A stretch of 31,143 nucleotides of DNA from CAZZKE01 sp964655005 (GTDB taxonomy: Bacteria; Pseudomonadota; Alphaproteobacteria; Rhodospirillales; JABHCV01): the NCBI GenBank assembly GCA_964655005.1, contig CAZZKE010000033.1:1-31143 (forward strand), given 5' to 3'. The translations under genes were made by a program, and so were the position numbers. Shown piece by piece: positions 7,065 to 15,304 of this stretch. Positions within the stretch are counted from its first letter, which is position 1. The number at the start of each line of letters is the position of its first letter. The notes beneath the pieces were generated by a model, which saw nothing but the letters and a program-made list of their open reading frames with translations, searched no databases and had not been told where the DNA came from.

Positions 7065-9332
7065 CTACTTGGTTGTTGCAATGAAGATTCCGTCCCAGTC
7101 GGAGTCTGGCAGATTGTCCTTGTAACTGGCGATACGCTCTTCGTAAAGATCGCAGAATACATCCAGATTGACGTCCAGGCGCCAGGGCTTGTGTTCGTCA
7201 TCGCCCAGAACGCGGATTTCCCTGAACATTTCGGCGGCCTCGTCGAAGCGCTGGTTACGATATCCGTCCAGCGCCTCGAAAATAAATTTTTGCAGTTTCA
7301 CAAATGCCGGATCGGCCTTGACCTCGGCGTCCCCCATCAGGCCGTAAATATATGTGCCTTCGGTCTTGCCCTTGACCTGAATAAAATCCAGATCGATGGT
7401 CGCCATGCGGTCTTCGACCGCCGCGTTGGTGGCCGGACCAAGGACCACGTTCATGCCGTAGCTCTTGGACTGGCCTTCCAGGCGGGCCGCCAGGTTTACG
7501 GTATCACCAAGCACCGAATAGTCGAAGCGCTGGTCCGATCCCATATTGCCGACCACGCATTCGCCGGTATTAAGGCCAAGGCCCACTTTCAGCGGAATAT
7601 GCTTGCGGCCCTCTTCCATGGCCTCGATTTCCAGGCGGTCGTTCAGGGGCCCCATTTCGGCCAACATCGCCAGCGCCGAAACGCAGCCGTGATAGGCGTG
7701 ATCTTCGTCGTCCAGGGGGGCGTTCCAAAACGCCATGATGCAGTCGCCCATGTATTTATCGACCGTTCCCTGGCGATCCAGGATGGCGTTGGTCAGCGGC
7801 GTCAGCAGCTTGTTGATAAGCGCCGTCAGGCCGACCGCATCGAACTGTTCGGAAATAGTCGTAAAACCGCGAACATCGCAGAACAACAGGGTCATCTGGC
7901 GCTTGTCGCCGCCCAGCTTCAGCTCACCGGGATTTTCCGCGACGCGGGCCACCATATCCGGCGACAGATATTTGGAAAAGGCGTCGCGGGTCTGCCGGCG
8001 CTGGGCTTCTTCCCTGGCGTAACTGGAATAGGTCAGTGTCGTGTAGAGCAGGAAGGTCGAGGCGATGGCGAAACCGGCGTCGAATAACATCTGATGCTCG
8101 GAAAACATATACCACGATGTGCCCCCGGCGGTGGCGGTGACGACCAGAAACAGCAGCAAGGTCCACTTGGCGCCAACCCATGGCACCAGCACCACCATTA
8201 ACAGGCCGCCAACGATAATCATGAACATTTCCGCCACATCAAACCAGCCCGGCCTGGTCAGGTAAGCGCCTTGTAACGCCGCCTCGATCAACTGGGCATG
8301 GATCTCGACCCCCGGAATGACCGAATCGATCGGGGTCGATCTGATATCCAGCAGGCCGACCGCCGAGGTGCCGATGATGGTCAGCTTGCCACGAATCATA
8401 TCGGGGTTCGCAACGCCGTTCAGGACATCGCGGGCGGAGATATATTTAGCCTGGTCGTGTTTCGAAAAATACGGCCACACCCGGCCATTTCTATCGGTCG
8501 GCATAATCAGGCCGTTCGGCGGAAACTGTCTCCTGGACGCGATACCGATGGATTCCACCCCGTACGCCTGCGTAGTGACCAGAATGGTCGGGCGATTGAA
8601 GACGACACGCAACATCTCGACGGACAGGGCCGGGTATATATCTCCCCGGTAGTTGAAAATGGTCGGCACCCGCCGGACAATACCGTCGGATTCGGGAACT
8701 ACGGTGAAAATCCCCTGCCCGGCCGCCGATTTTTCGATAATCGGCACGTTACGGACCAGGGATTGGAATTCGGGGATCATCTTTTGCGGCCTGGCGCCTT
8801 TAAGCGCGATGGATTTTTTTATCGGCGGCGGCGCGGTTTTATCGGCATCGCGCTTTTCCCAGAAACCGGCCTGCCCCAGCACGACCCGTGATTTCCTGAT
8901 GGCGTCGGCAAAAATCTGGTCATTGCTGGGCAATTCGCGCAAATTTTCCTTCGATGCCTCATTCAGTCCGGCCAGGGAATCGGCGATTCCGGCCGGATTC
9001 ATCCTGTCCGGTTCCGGGAAGGCGATGTCGAAGGCGACTTGCAGGGCGCCCATCTGCGTAAGATTCCGAACCATCTGGGCGATCACATTGCGCGGCCATG
9101 GCCACTGGCCGATTTCCGCCAGGCTGTTTTCGTCCAGATCAATAATGGTCACCGGTTTTTTGTTAGGCTCGGGAATTTCCCGCGGCTTCATTTGCTGGTA
9201 AAAGTCGAAGGTTTTGACCCGCGCAAACTGCACCGGGTAAGGGTCGAGACTGTAAAGCGCTACAAACGCGACGATCATGGCCAGGCCGATCAACCTTTCC
9301 ATGGAAAATGCGCGGCGTACCCTCGCCCACAT
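7065..9332 (-). CDS. CHASE2-domain adenylate cyclase
   Basis: A 755-residue membrane protein. An N-terminal TM (about 15-30) leads into an extracytoplasmic CHASE2 sensor (about 30-335). Three TM helices (about 345-425) and a class III cyclase domain follow. Metal ligands are Asp486 (FCDVRGF) and Asp530 (KYMGDC). Lys526 and Asp604 (RFDYSV) are the adenine-selecting pair, so cAMP is the expected product. The C-terminal extension has a TPR-like helix pair (GYRNQRFDEAAEMFRE) and ends PDSDWDGIFIATTK, closely matching the tail of the GAF cyclase in this window. AGGGG lies 7 nt upstream of the ATG. It shares its 160-bp upstream region with the divergent type I secretion operon. The CHASE2 ligand is unknown. 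Confidence 0.93.
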   Translation of the reverse strand: MWARVRRAFSMERLIGLAMIVAFVALYSLDPYPVQFARVKTFDFYQQMKPREIPEPNKKPVTIIDLDENSLAEIGQWPWPRNVIAQMVRNLTQMGALQVAFDIAFPEPDRMNPAGIADSLAGLNEASKENLRELPSNDQIFADAIRKSRVVLGQAGFWEKRDADKTAPPPIKKSIALKGARPQKMIPEFQSLVRNVPIIEKSAAGQGIFTVVPESDGIVRRVPTIFNYRGDIYPALSVEMLRVVFNRPTILVTTQAYGVESIGIASRRQFPPNGLIMPTDRNGRVWPYFSKHDQAKYISARDVLNGVANPDMIRGKLTIIGTSAVGLLDIRSTPIDSVIPGVEIHAQLIEAALQGAYLTRPGWFDVAEMFMIIVGGLLMVVLVPWVGAKWTLLLFLVVTATAGGTSWYMFSEHQMLFDAGFAIASTFLLYTTLTYSSYAREEAQRRQTRDAFSKYLSPDMVARVAENPGELKLGGDKRQMTLLFCDVRGFTTISEQFDAVGLTALINKLLTPLTNAILDRQGTVDKYMGDCIMAFWNAPLDDEDHAYHGCVSALAMLAEMGPLNDRLEIEAMEEGRKHIPLKVGLGLNTGECVVGNMGSDQRFDYSVLGDTVNLAARLEGQSKSYGMNVVLGPATNAAVEDRMATIDLDFIQVKGKTEGTYIYGLMGDAEVKADPAFVKLQKFIFEALDGYRNQRFDEAAEMFREIRVLGDDEHKPWRLDVNLDVFCDLYEERIASYKDNLPDSDWDGIFIATTK

Positions 9333-9392
9333 CAGTTCGCCCCTATAAATCGCATATTTTCATTCCCACCCGCTCCCAGGCCGGCGCCGATA

Positions 9393-9421
9393 ACTACAAC
9401 GAGACATACCGGACAGGTCAA
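9393..9421 (-). promoter_or_regulatory. Candidate sigma-70 promoter of CHASE2 cyclase
   Basis: On the - strand TTGACC (9421-9416) and TGTAGT (9398-9393) are 17 bp apart, 5/6 and 4/6 matches to consensus. They lie about 60 bp before the cyclase ATG. Predicted from sequence only. Confidence 0.4.
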
Positions 9422-9447
9422 GATATAAATCCGATGTTAAGAACTAC

Positions 9448-9465
9448 GATATAATGAACTATATC
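9448..9465. promoter_or_regulatory. Inverted repeat GATATA-N6-TATATC overlapping a TATAAT
   Basis: Perfect 6-bp arms separated by 6 bp in the divergent region between the CHASE2 cyclase and the ABC transporter. The left arm overlaps TATAAT (9450-9455), a possible -10 of the + strand operon; no convincing -35 stands 17 bp upstream. An operator controlling the secretion genes is possible. Confidence 0.35.
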
Positions 9466-9492
9466 TGAAATCCAATAACGGGAACGGGGGCC

Positions 9493-11325
9493 ATGGCCCT
9501 CATATCGCAAATGGCCAATTCATCCGACAGCGACTGGATCAAGCCGATCATCAGACCCTTGCGTTCTACATTCATCGAGGTTGTCGCGATTTCGGCGTTC
9601 GTCAATTTGCTGGCCCTGGCGGTACCGGTTTTCACCTTGCAGGTTTATGACCGGGTGGTCGGCCAGGGCGGCATCAGCACCCTGTATGGCCTGATCGTCG
9701 GCATGGCCATTGTGGTGCTGTTCGACTACATCCTGCGTCAGGCCCGCTCGCGGATCATGCAAACGGTGGCGCTGCGTATCGATGTCCACGTCGGGCGTAA
9801 ACTGTTTGATAAGTTCATGTCGCTGCCCTTACTATACCTGGAAAGCAAACCTTCGGCCCACTGGCTATCGCTGTTCCGGGATTCCGATACGGTCAGAAAC
9901 ACCCTGTCCGGCGGCAGCGCGATCCTGATCGCCGATTTGCCATTCGCGGTAATCTTTCTGGTTTTGATTTTTTTCATCGCCAAACCTATCGCTTGGGTAT
10001 TGCTGATTATCCTGCCGGTATTTCTGCTTATCGCGTGGCGGTCAAGCAGCGTCATGTCAAGCGCCAACAAAACCGAACGGGCGGCAACCCACACCCGGGA
10101 CTCTCTGGTTTCGGAAATGATTAACGCCAGGGCCACCATCAAGGCGCTGTCGCTCGACGGCGTCATGCGGCCAATGTGGGAAGATACGCAGGCCGATAAT
10201 ATCGAGACATCGATCCTGCGCGGCCGCAAGACCGACAGTTTCTCGAATTTCGGCGCCAGCCTTAGCATGAGCACATCAATCGCGCTGACCACCGTCGGCG
10301 CGATCTCGATCATCGGCCAGGAAATGACCGTCGGCTCGCTGGTCGCCGCCAATATGTTAAGCGGCCGCCTGATCGGGCCGCTTAATCAACTGGTTTCGCA
10401 ATGGCGCTCTTTCGCCGCCTTCCGGCAATCGGTCGGTCGTCTGGGCGAATTGTTCGGCCAGCAAAGCGAACGCCAGGTAAGTGAAATAGAACTGGACCGG
10501 CCGAACGGTGAAATTACCCTGGAAAACGTCGACTTCGCCTATGCCGAAGGCCTCCCCAAGGTAGTCGATAATGTCCAGTACAAGTTCAGCGCCGGCGGCG
10601 TTCACGCCATGGTCGGGCGCAATGGCAGCGGCAAATCTACCCTGCTGAATATCGTCCAGGGTTTGTATAAACCCCAATCCGGTCGGGTTTTGCTGGACGG
10701 GGCCGATATTTCGCAGTTTTCCAGGCCGCAACTGGCATCGTGGATGGGCTTCGTGCCGCAGCAATGCATCCTGTTTACCGGCAATATTCGCGACAACATC
10801 GCCCAGCGGCGCCCCGGCGCGACCGACGAGGAAATTCTGAAAGCCGCCAAGGAAGCCGGCGTTCACCAGTTTATCATAGATATGCCCAATGGTTACGACA
10901 CCGAAATCGGCGAAGCCGGAAGCAGGCTTTCCGGCGGCCAAAGGCAACGCATAGCGATTGCCCGCGCACTGCTTGGCGACCCGCCGGTTATCCTGCTCGA
11001 CGAACCATCAAGCAGCCTGGACCGGCAGGCGGAACACGAATTGCGCGCCACCCTGACCGAAATAGGCAAGGACCGGTCCGTTATCATCGTCACCCACAGC
11101 CCCATTCTTCTCGCCGCCAGCAATGACCTGGTGGCGCTGGACAGGGGACGTATCGCCCTGGCAGGCCCATCGAAGGATATTCTGCCCCGGCTGTTTGGCA
11201 CGGCGCCAAAACCGGCGTCGCCCGCCGCCACCGCCGGGCCGCAACGGCCAGACCGCCCGCCGCAACCGGCCCCGGCTCAGGCCGGTTCGACAGGCCAAAG
11301 CCGCGATCCGGGGAGGGGCAATTGA
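9493..11325 (+). CDS. Type I secretion ABC transporter (PrtD/HlyB class, no C39 domain)
   Basis: A 610-residue half-transporter with a fused six-helix TM domain (about 20-300) and a C-terminal nucleotide-binding domain. Visible motifs are Walker A GRNGSGKST (Lys381), the Q-loop VPQQ, the signature LSGGQRQR (479 onward), Walker B ILLDE (Asp503, Glu504) and the switch His in IVTHS. The N-terminus before TM1 is only about 25 residues, so it lacks the C39 peptidase-like domain of HlyB. The tail after about residue 570 is Pro/Ala-rich and low-complexity. The next gene is an HlyD-type adaptor, its start overlapping this stop by 1 nt. Together they form the inner-membrane half of a type I exporter. 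No RTX-type substrate or TolC is encoded in the window. CGGGAACGGGGG precedes the start. Confidence 0.93.
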   Translation: MALISQMANSSDSDWIKPIIRPLRSTFIEVVAISAFVNLLALAVPVFTLQVYDRVVGQGGISTLYGLIVGMAIVVLFDYILRQARSRIMQTVALRIDVHVGRKLFDKFMSLPLLYLESKPSAHWLSLFRDSDTVRNTLSGGSAILIADLPFAVIFLVLIFFIAKPIAWVLLIILPVFLLIAWRSSSVMSSANKTERAATHTRDSLVSEMINARATIKALSLDGVMRPMWEDTQADNIETSILRGRKTDSFSNFGASLSMSTSIALTTVGAISIIGQEMTVGSLVAANMLSGRLIGPLNQLVSQWRSFAAFRQSVGRLGELFGQQSERQVSEIELDRPNGEITLENVDFAYAEGLPKVVDNVQYKFSAGGVHAMVGRNGSGKSTLLNIVQGLYKPQSGRVLLDGADISQFSRPQLASWMGFVPQQCILFTGNIRDNIAQRRPGATDEEILKAAKEAGVHQFIIDMPNGYDTEIGEAGSRLSGGQRQRIAIARALLGDPPVILLDEPSSSLDRQAEHELRATLTEIGKDRSVIIVTHSPILLAASNDLVALDRGRIALAGPSKDILPRLFGTAPKPASPAATAGPQRPDRPPQPAPAQAGSTGQSRDPGRGN

Positions 11326-12623
11326 TGGCCGAGTCAAAACTGGACGACCTGCTGAAAAACTATCGGATGCCGGGATGGCGGCTGCTGGCCTGGCCCGCGA
11401 TGATAATGCTGGCCTCGGCCCTGGTCTGGGCCAACTTTGCCAAACTCGAAGAAGTTACCGTCGCCAAGGGCAAAGTCATCCCCATGGGCGATGTCAAGAC
11501 GGTGCAACACCTGGAAGGTGGCATCATCACCCGGATTAATGTTGCCGATGGCTCTCCGGTAAAAAAGGGAGACCCCATGATCGTGCTCAACCTGGCGACT
11601 TCCGGGGTCAACCGTGAAGAACTCCGGGTCCGGCTGGATGGTGAAATATTATTGAAGGCCCGGCTGGCAGCCGAGGCCCAGGGCAAAAAAAACCTAAAAT
11701 TTCCGGCCGGAATCGCCAAGCGCCGCCCCGAACAGGTACTGGCGCAGACGCAGAATTTCAAGGCGCGCCGGCGTCAGTTGAACTCGATGATGAATGTCCT
11801 TTCGCAGGCCGTTACCCAGCGTCGGCAGGAAGTGAAGGAACTGGAAGCCCGCTACCGGGCCATAATCAACAACCTGAAACTGGCGCGGGAACGGCTGAGA
11901 TTGTCGAAGTCCCTGTTAAAAGACGGCCTGACATCCAAAATCGAACATTTGCAGCTTCAGGCTGAAGTCGAAGGCATGGACGGCGATGCGAAGAGTCTGC
12001 TGTCGTCGATATCAAGGGCCAAATCGGCGATATCCGAGGCCCGGGCCAGGGTCGTTGAAGAACGGGACCGTTTCCGCAGCGAGGCCCGCCAGGAACTGGG
12101 CAAGACCGAACAGTCGATCGGCCGGGTCCAGGAACTCCTTGCCTCGGCGACCGAACAAGGCGCGCGGGCGATAGTCCGCAGCCCCATTGACGGTATCGTA
12201 CAGAACCTGAATTTCAATACCATCGGCGGCGTAGTCCGCCCCGGCGACGTGATTATGGAAATCGTCCCGACCGGAACGCAATTGATAATCGACGCCAGAC
12301 TGAAACCCGTCGACAGGGGCTATGTCACGCTCGGCCAGCCGGTCGTAGTCAAGCTGTCGACCTATGACTACGCCCGCTTCGGCGGGCTCAACGGTCGGGT
12401 CGCAATGGTCGCCCCGGACACTTCCATAGACGAATCCGGCGAACATTATTTCCGGGTTATGGTGGAAGTCGAAAAGAACTATCTGGGGACCGATCCGAAC
12501 CTTTATAAAATTACGCCGGGTATGCAGGCGACCATCGATATCCACACCGGCGACAAGTCGGTTATGCAGTTCCTTATCAAACCGGTATTGAAACTTAGGG
12601 ACGAGGCCTTCCGCGAGAGGTAA
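11325..12623 (+). CDS. HlyD-family membrane fusion protein of type I secretion
   Basis: A 432-residue periplasmic adaptor anchored by one N-terminal TM (about 20-40). A lipoyl-like half-domain (HLEGGIITRINVADGSPV) is followed by a long coiled-coil hairpin (about 110-270). The second lipoyl half (VRSPIDGIVQNLNF) and a beta-barrel end come after that. The C-terminal GMQATIDIHTG is typical of HlyD/PrtE adaptors. ATG 11325 shares its A with the TGA of the ABC gene, and GGGGAGGGG lies just upstream. This indicates translational coupling and complex formation with that transporter. The substrate is unknown. Confidence 0.93.
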   Translation: MAESKLDDLLKNYRMPGWRLLAWPAMIMLASALVWANFAKLEEVTVAKGKVIPMGDVKTVQHLEGGIITRINVADGSPVKKGDPMIVLNLATSGVNREELRVRLDGEILLKARLAAEAQGKKNLKFPAGIAKRRPEQVLAQTQNFKARRRQLNSMMNVLSQAVTQRRQEVKELEARYRAIINNLKLARERLRLSKSLLKDGLTSKIEHLQLQAEVEGMDGDAKSLLSSISRAKSAISEARARVVEERDRFRSEARQELGKTEQSIGRVQELLASATEQGARAIVRSPIDGIVQNLNFNTIGGVVRPGDVIMEIVPTGTQLIIDARLKPVDRGYVTLGQPVVVKLSTYDYARFGGLNGRVAMVAPDTSIDESGEHYFRVMVEVEKNYLGTDPNLYKITPGMQATIDIHTGDKSVMQFLIKPVLKLRDEAFRER

Positions 12624-12694
12624 TTTCAGGGGCTTTTCCCGGCCCACCTTGATAACAATAAATAAATTCATGCATCATGGACTTTATTAGTCGA

Positions 12695-12711
12695 ATCAAG
12701 GCAAACTTGAT
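12695..12711. promoter_or_regulatory. Inverted repeat ATCAAG-N5-CTTGAT before motA
   Basis: A perfect 6-bp inverted repeat lies in the 107-bp gap between the HlyD gene and the stator genes, 20 bp before the motA-like ATG. A smaller GACT-N5-AGTC repeat sits next to it (12680-12692). It could be an operator or a weak hairpin near the ribosome-binding site GGGGGAAG. No clear terminator separates the two gene pairs. Confidence 0.25.
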
Positions 12712-12730
12712 GAGTTAGTCGGGGGAAGAC

Positions 12731-13525
12731 ATGTCGATAGCCACAATCCTTGGCTTTTTTGGAGCCTTCGGCCTGTTCTTAGGGGCTATTTTGCTGCAAA
12801 CCAGCAATTTAACCCTGTTCGTTAGCTTCACCAGTTTTCTGCTGGTCTTTGGCGGCACCCTGGCGGCTACATTTATCTCCTACGAACCCAGATATGTGAT
12901 GTTGTCGCTGAAATTGATCTGGAAGATCATATTCACGCCGAAGATGGGCCGGGACATGCTTAAATCGGAAGTCGGTCGGGTTATTAAATGGGCCTATATC
13001 GTACAAAAAAGCGGGATCCCGGCGCTTGAAGCGGAATCCAAAAAGGCCGTCCGTGGCGATCGTTTCCTCAGGTTCGGCATAGAAATGGTGCTCAGCGGCT
13101 ACAACGGGGCGGAAGTCCGCGAAATCCTTGAAAACACTATTGAAACCACGTTCGGAAGAAACACCGTGCAGGTCAATATCCTGAAATCCATGGCCAGCGC
13201 ATCGCCGGCTTTCGGCATGATCGGCACCCTGATAGGCCTTGTCGTCATGCTCGACGGCATGGGCGGCGATCCGTCGCAACTGGGCAAGGGGCTGGCGGTG
13301 GCCCTTATCACGACTCTGTATGGCGTGATATTTTCGCGCATGATTTTCATGCCGGCGGCGGCTAAATTCATGCAGCGCGAACAAATTATCCGTTTTCGAA
13401 ATTATTTGATCTGCGAAGGTCTGGCGCTGTTGGCGGACAACAAAAGCCCCCGTTATATCCAGGACAAGATGAACAGTTATCTGGACCCGGCTATTCATTT
13501 CAACATCGACAAGATGAGAAAGTAA
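12731..13525 (+). CDS. motA: MotA/PomA-family stator protein
   Basis: A 264-residue inner-membrane protein with four TM segments: two near the N-terminus (about 3-22 and 30-50) and two near 150-175 and 185-210. The conserved proline of TM3 is in SASPAFGMIGTLIGLV, and TM4 contains GLAVALITTLYGV, closely like PomA. With its MotB partner (6-nt gap) it should form the peptidoglycan-anchored ion channel that drives the flagellar motor. A stator-like energy transducer for another machine cannot be excluded, as no flagellar genes are nearby. GGGGGAAG precedes the start. Confidence 0.9.
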   Translation: MSIATILGFFGAFGLFLGAILLQTSNLTLFVSFTSFLLVFGGTLAATFISYEPRYVMLSLKLIWKIIFTPKMGRDMLKSEVGRVIKWAYIVQKSGIPALEAESKKAVRGDRFLRFGIEMVLSGYNGAEVREILENTIETTFGRNTVQVNILKSMASASPAFGMIGTLIGLVVMLDGMGGDPSQLGKGLAVALITTLYGVIFSRMIFMPAAAKFMQREQIIRFRNYLICEGLALLADNKSPRYIQDKMNSYLDPAIHFNIDKMRK

Positions 13526-13530
13526 CATAC

Positions 13531-14304
13531 ATGTCGGCCCCTCCCGCCATCGAGGAAGAAGCAGAAACCGAAGACTGGCTGACTACCTACGCCGACGCCA
13601 TTACCCTGTTGATGGCTTTTTTCGTGATGCTTCTGAATTTTTCGAAAATCGATATCCCCGCCTTCGAGAAAGCCGCTACCGGGATCAAGAATGAACTTGG
13701 CTTGGGTAACGACGTCGGCAATCCCATACAGAAAATAAAGGACGACATTACCGACATCGTCTACGAATTGCGGGCCGACGAGGTGGTCCAGGTCGAAACC
13801 GATGAAAAGGGCATCACCATAGAACTGGCGAGTTCCGCCTTCTACCAGCCGGGATCGGCCGAATTCCGGCCCGAGGCCCTTGCGGTTCTGCAAAAAATCG
13901 GCGAACTGCTGATCGCCCCCCGGTATCGAACCTATATCGTCGAGGTCGAAGGCCACACCGACGATGACCCGATCCATACAGACAGATTTCCTTCCAACTG
14001 GGAACTGTCCGCCGGTCGCGCCACCCGCGTCGTCCGGGCCTTCATCGAACAGGGAATGGATTTCCGTCGCCTGAAGGCCATCGCGTATGCGGAAACCCGC
14101 CCGAAGCGACCCAACCGCCAGGCCGATGGCACGCCGATCCCCGATAATATGTCCGAAAATCGCCGCGTCGTGATCGATGTCTATCCCATGTCACTGGATG
14201 AAAGGGAGGAAATTTTCGGTGACCGATACTACGGGATGGCCGGTCGGTTGCGGGGAAACAAGCAGGAATATGGCTCAATCACCGGCTTACCGATTGATAA
14301 ATAA
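13531..14304 (+). CDS. motB: MotB/PomB-family stator protein with OmpA-like domain
   Basis: A 257-residue protein with a short cytosolic N-terminus and one TM carrying the ion-binding Asp22 (TYADAITLLMAFFVM). A plug/linker region and an OmpA-like peptidoglycan-binding domain (about 120-235; VEGHTDDDPI, LSAGRATRVVRAF, NRRVVIDV) follow. The TM sequence resembles PomB more than Escherichia coli MotB, but proton versus sodium use is not decidable from sequence. It follows motA in the same unit and converges on the MBL hydrolase gene 11 bp downstream. Confidence 0.9.
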   Translation: MSAPPAIEEEAETEDWLTTYADAITLLMAFFVMLLNFSKIDIPAFEKAATGIKNELGLGNDVGNPIQKIKDDITDIVYELRADEVVQVETDEKGITIELASSAFYQPGSAEFRPEALAVLQKIGELLIAPRYRTYIVEVEGHTDDDPIHTDRFPSNWELSAGRATRVVRAFIEQGMDFRRLKAIAYAETRPKRPNRQADGTPIPDNMSENRRVVIDVYPMSLDEREEIFGDRYYGMAGRLRGNKQEYGSITGLPIDK

Positions 14305-14315
14305 TATTTTTCAGC

Positions 14316-15143
14316 TCAATCGATGCCAACCGTCATGCCTTCGCGGGTAACGAAACAGCCGTCCCAGGCGGCGTGCGCCTCGGCTTCTATTTTATCCATA
14401 AAATTATCGTCATGGACCGGTTCGTGGTGGAATATGGCCAATCGCTTTACGTTGGCCGACCGGCACAGGCGCATCCCCTCGTTCCAGGTGGAATGGCCCC
14501 AGCCGATCTTGCCCAGATATTCCTGTTCGGTGTACATGCTGTCGTAAATGACCAGATCGGCCCCTTCGATCAGGGCCAGGATATTCTGATCCGGCTTTCC
14601 CGCTATGTGTTCGGTATCGGTGATGTAACAAAGTGACCTGCCGCCGTGTTCGATGCGGTATCCGGTCGACCCATTGGGGTGATTCAACGGCGCGGTCCGG
14701 ACATGAACATCGGCATAAAGATCGAAACTTTCACCGGCCCGGAAATCCTCAAACCGGATGTTGGCCTGCATCGTTTCCAACGGAATCGGAAACATCGGAC
14801 TGTCCATCTGCGCCGATAACGCCCCCTGTATGCCGCCCGGAACATCGCTCAGGTGCCCGGCCATAATGTGAATCGACCTGGCCGGATCATAGGCCGGGGT
14901 GAAAAACGGAAAGCCGCTGATATGATCCCAGTGGGTATGGGTCAGCAGCAAGTGCGCTTCCCGAATATCCTGATCGAGAAAATCATGGCCCAGTTCACGC
15001 ATTCCCGTTCCGGCATCAAGGACAAATATATGATCGCCAATAAACACCTCAATGCAACTGGTATTGCCGCCGTAGCGTATGTGATCCGCCGAAGGACAGG
15101 CAATAGAGCCACGAACGCCCCAGAACTTTATCTCGAAAGTCAT
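14316..15143 (-). CDS. MBL-fold metal-dependent hydrolase
   Basis: A 275-residue metallo-beta-lactamase-fold enzyme. It has the N-terminal FWGVRGSIACPS seen in PhnP-like and cyclic-phosphate hydrolase-like MBL proteins. The di-metal motif HTHWDH covers His69, His71, Asp73 and His74. Further ligands probably lie in LNHPNG, ITDTEH and FHHEPVHDD. The substrate is unknown; a phosphodiester is likely from the family. Cyclic nucleotides are an attractive guess because two adenylate cyclases are nearby, but that rests on proximity only. The frame is open 23 codons further to ATG 15212. ATG 15143 is preferred because homologues begin at this point and GGAAACGGG lies just upstream. Confidence 0.87.
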   Translation of the reverse strand: MTFEIKFWGVRGSIACPSADHIRYGGNTSCIEVFIGDHIFVLDAGTGMRELGHDFLDQDIREAHLLLTHTHWDHISGFPFFTPAYDPARSIHIMAGHLSDVPGGIQGALSAQMDSPMFPIPLETMQANIRFEDFRAGESFDLYADVHVRTAPLNHPNGSTGYRIEHGGRSLCYITDTEHIAGKPDQNILALIEGADLVIYDSMYTEQEYLGKIGWGHSTWNEGMRLCRSANVKRLAIFHHEPVHDDNFMDKIEAEAHAAWDGCFVTREGMTVGID

Positions 15144-15304
15144 GCCCGTTTCCGCCGTTTCCAGATTAGCATATTTGCCGGATGGACCGATCCGACGATT
15201 GAATTCGACCAATGCGCCGCTTATTGAATGCTTACAGTTTTAATGAACCACGTATTCACAACACCAACCAAGACTTTTTCTGTCGGCGTCATATCCTGCG
15301 GTCC

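Noticed and set aside
7056..8087. Long open frame (343 codons) on the + strand opposite the CHASE2 cyclase
   Set aside because: It lies wholly antisense to a conserved catalytic domain, gives a composition without recognisable motifs and has no ribosome-binding site. It is a by-product of third-position GC bias.
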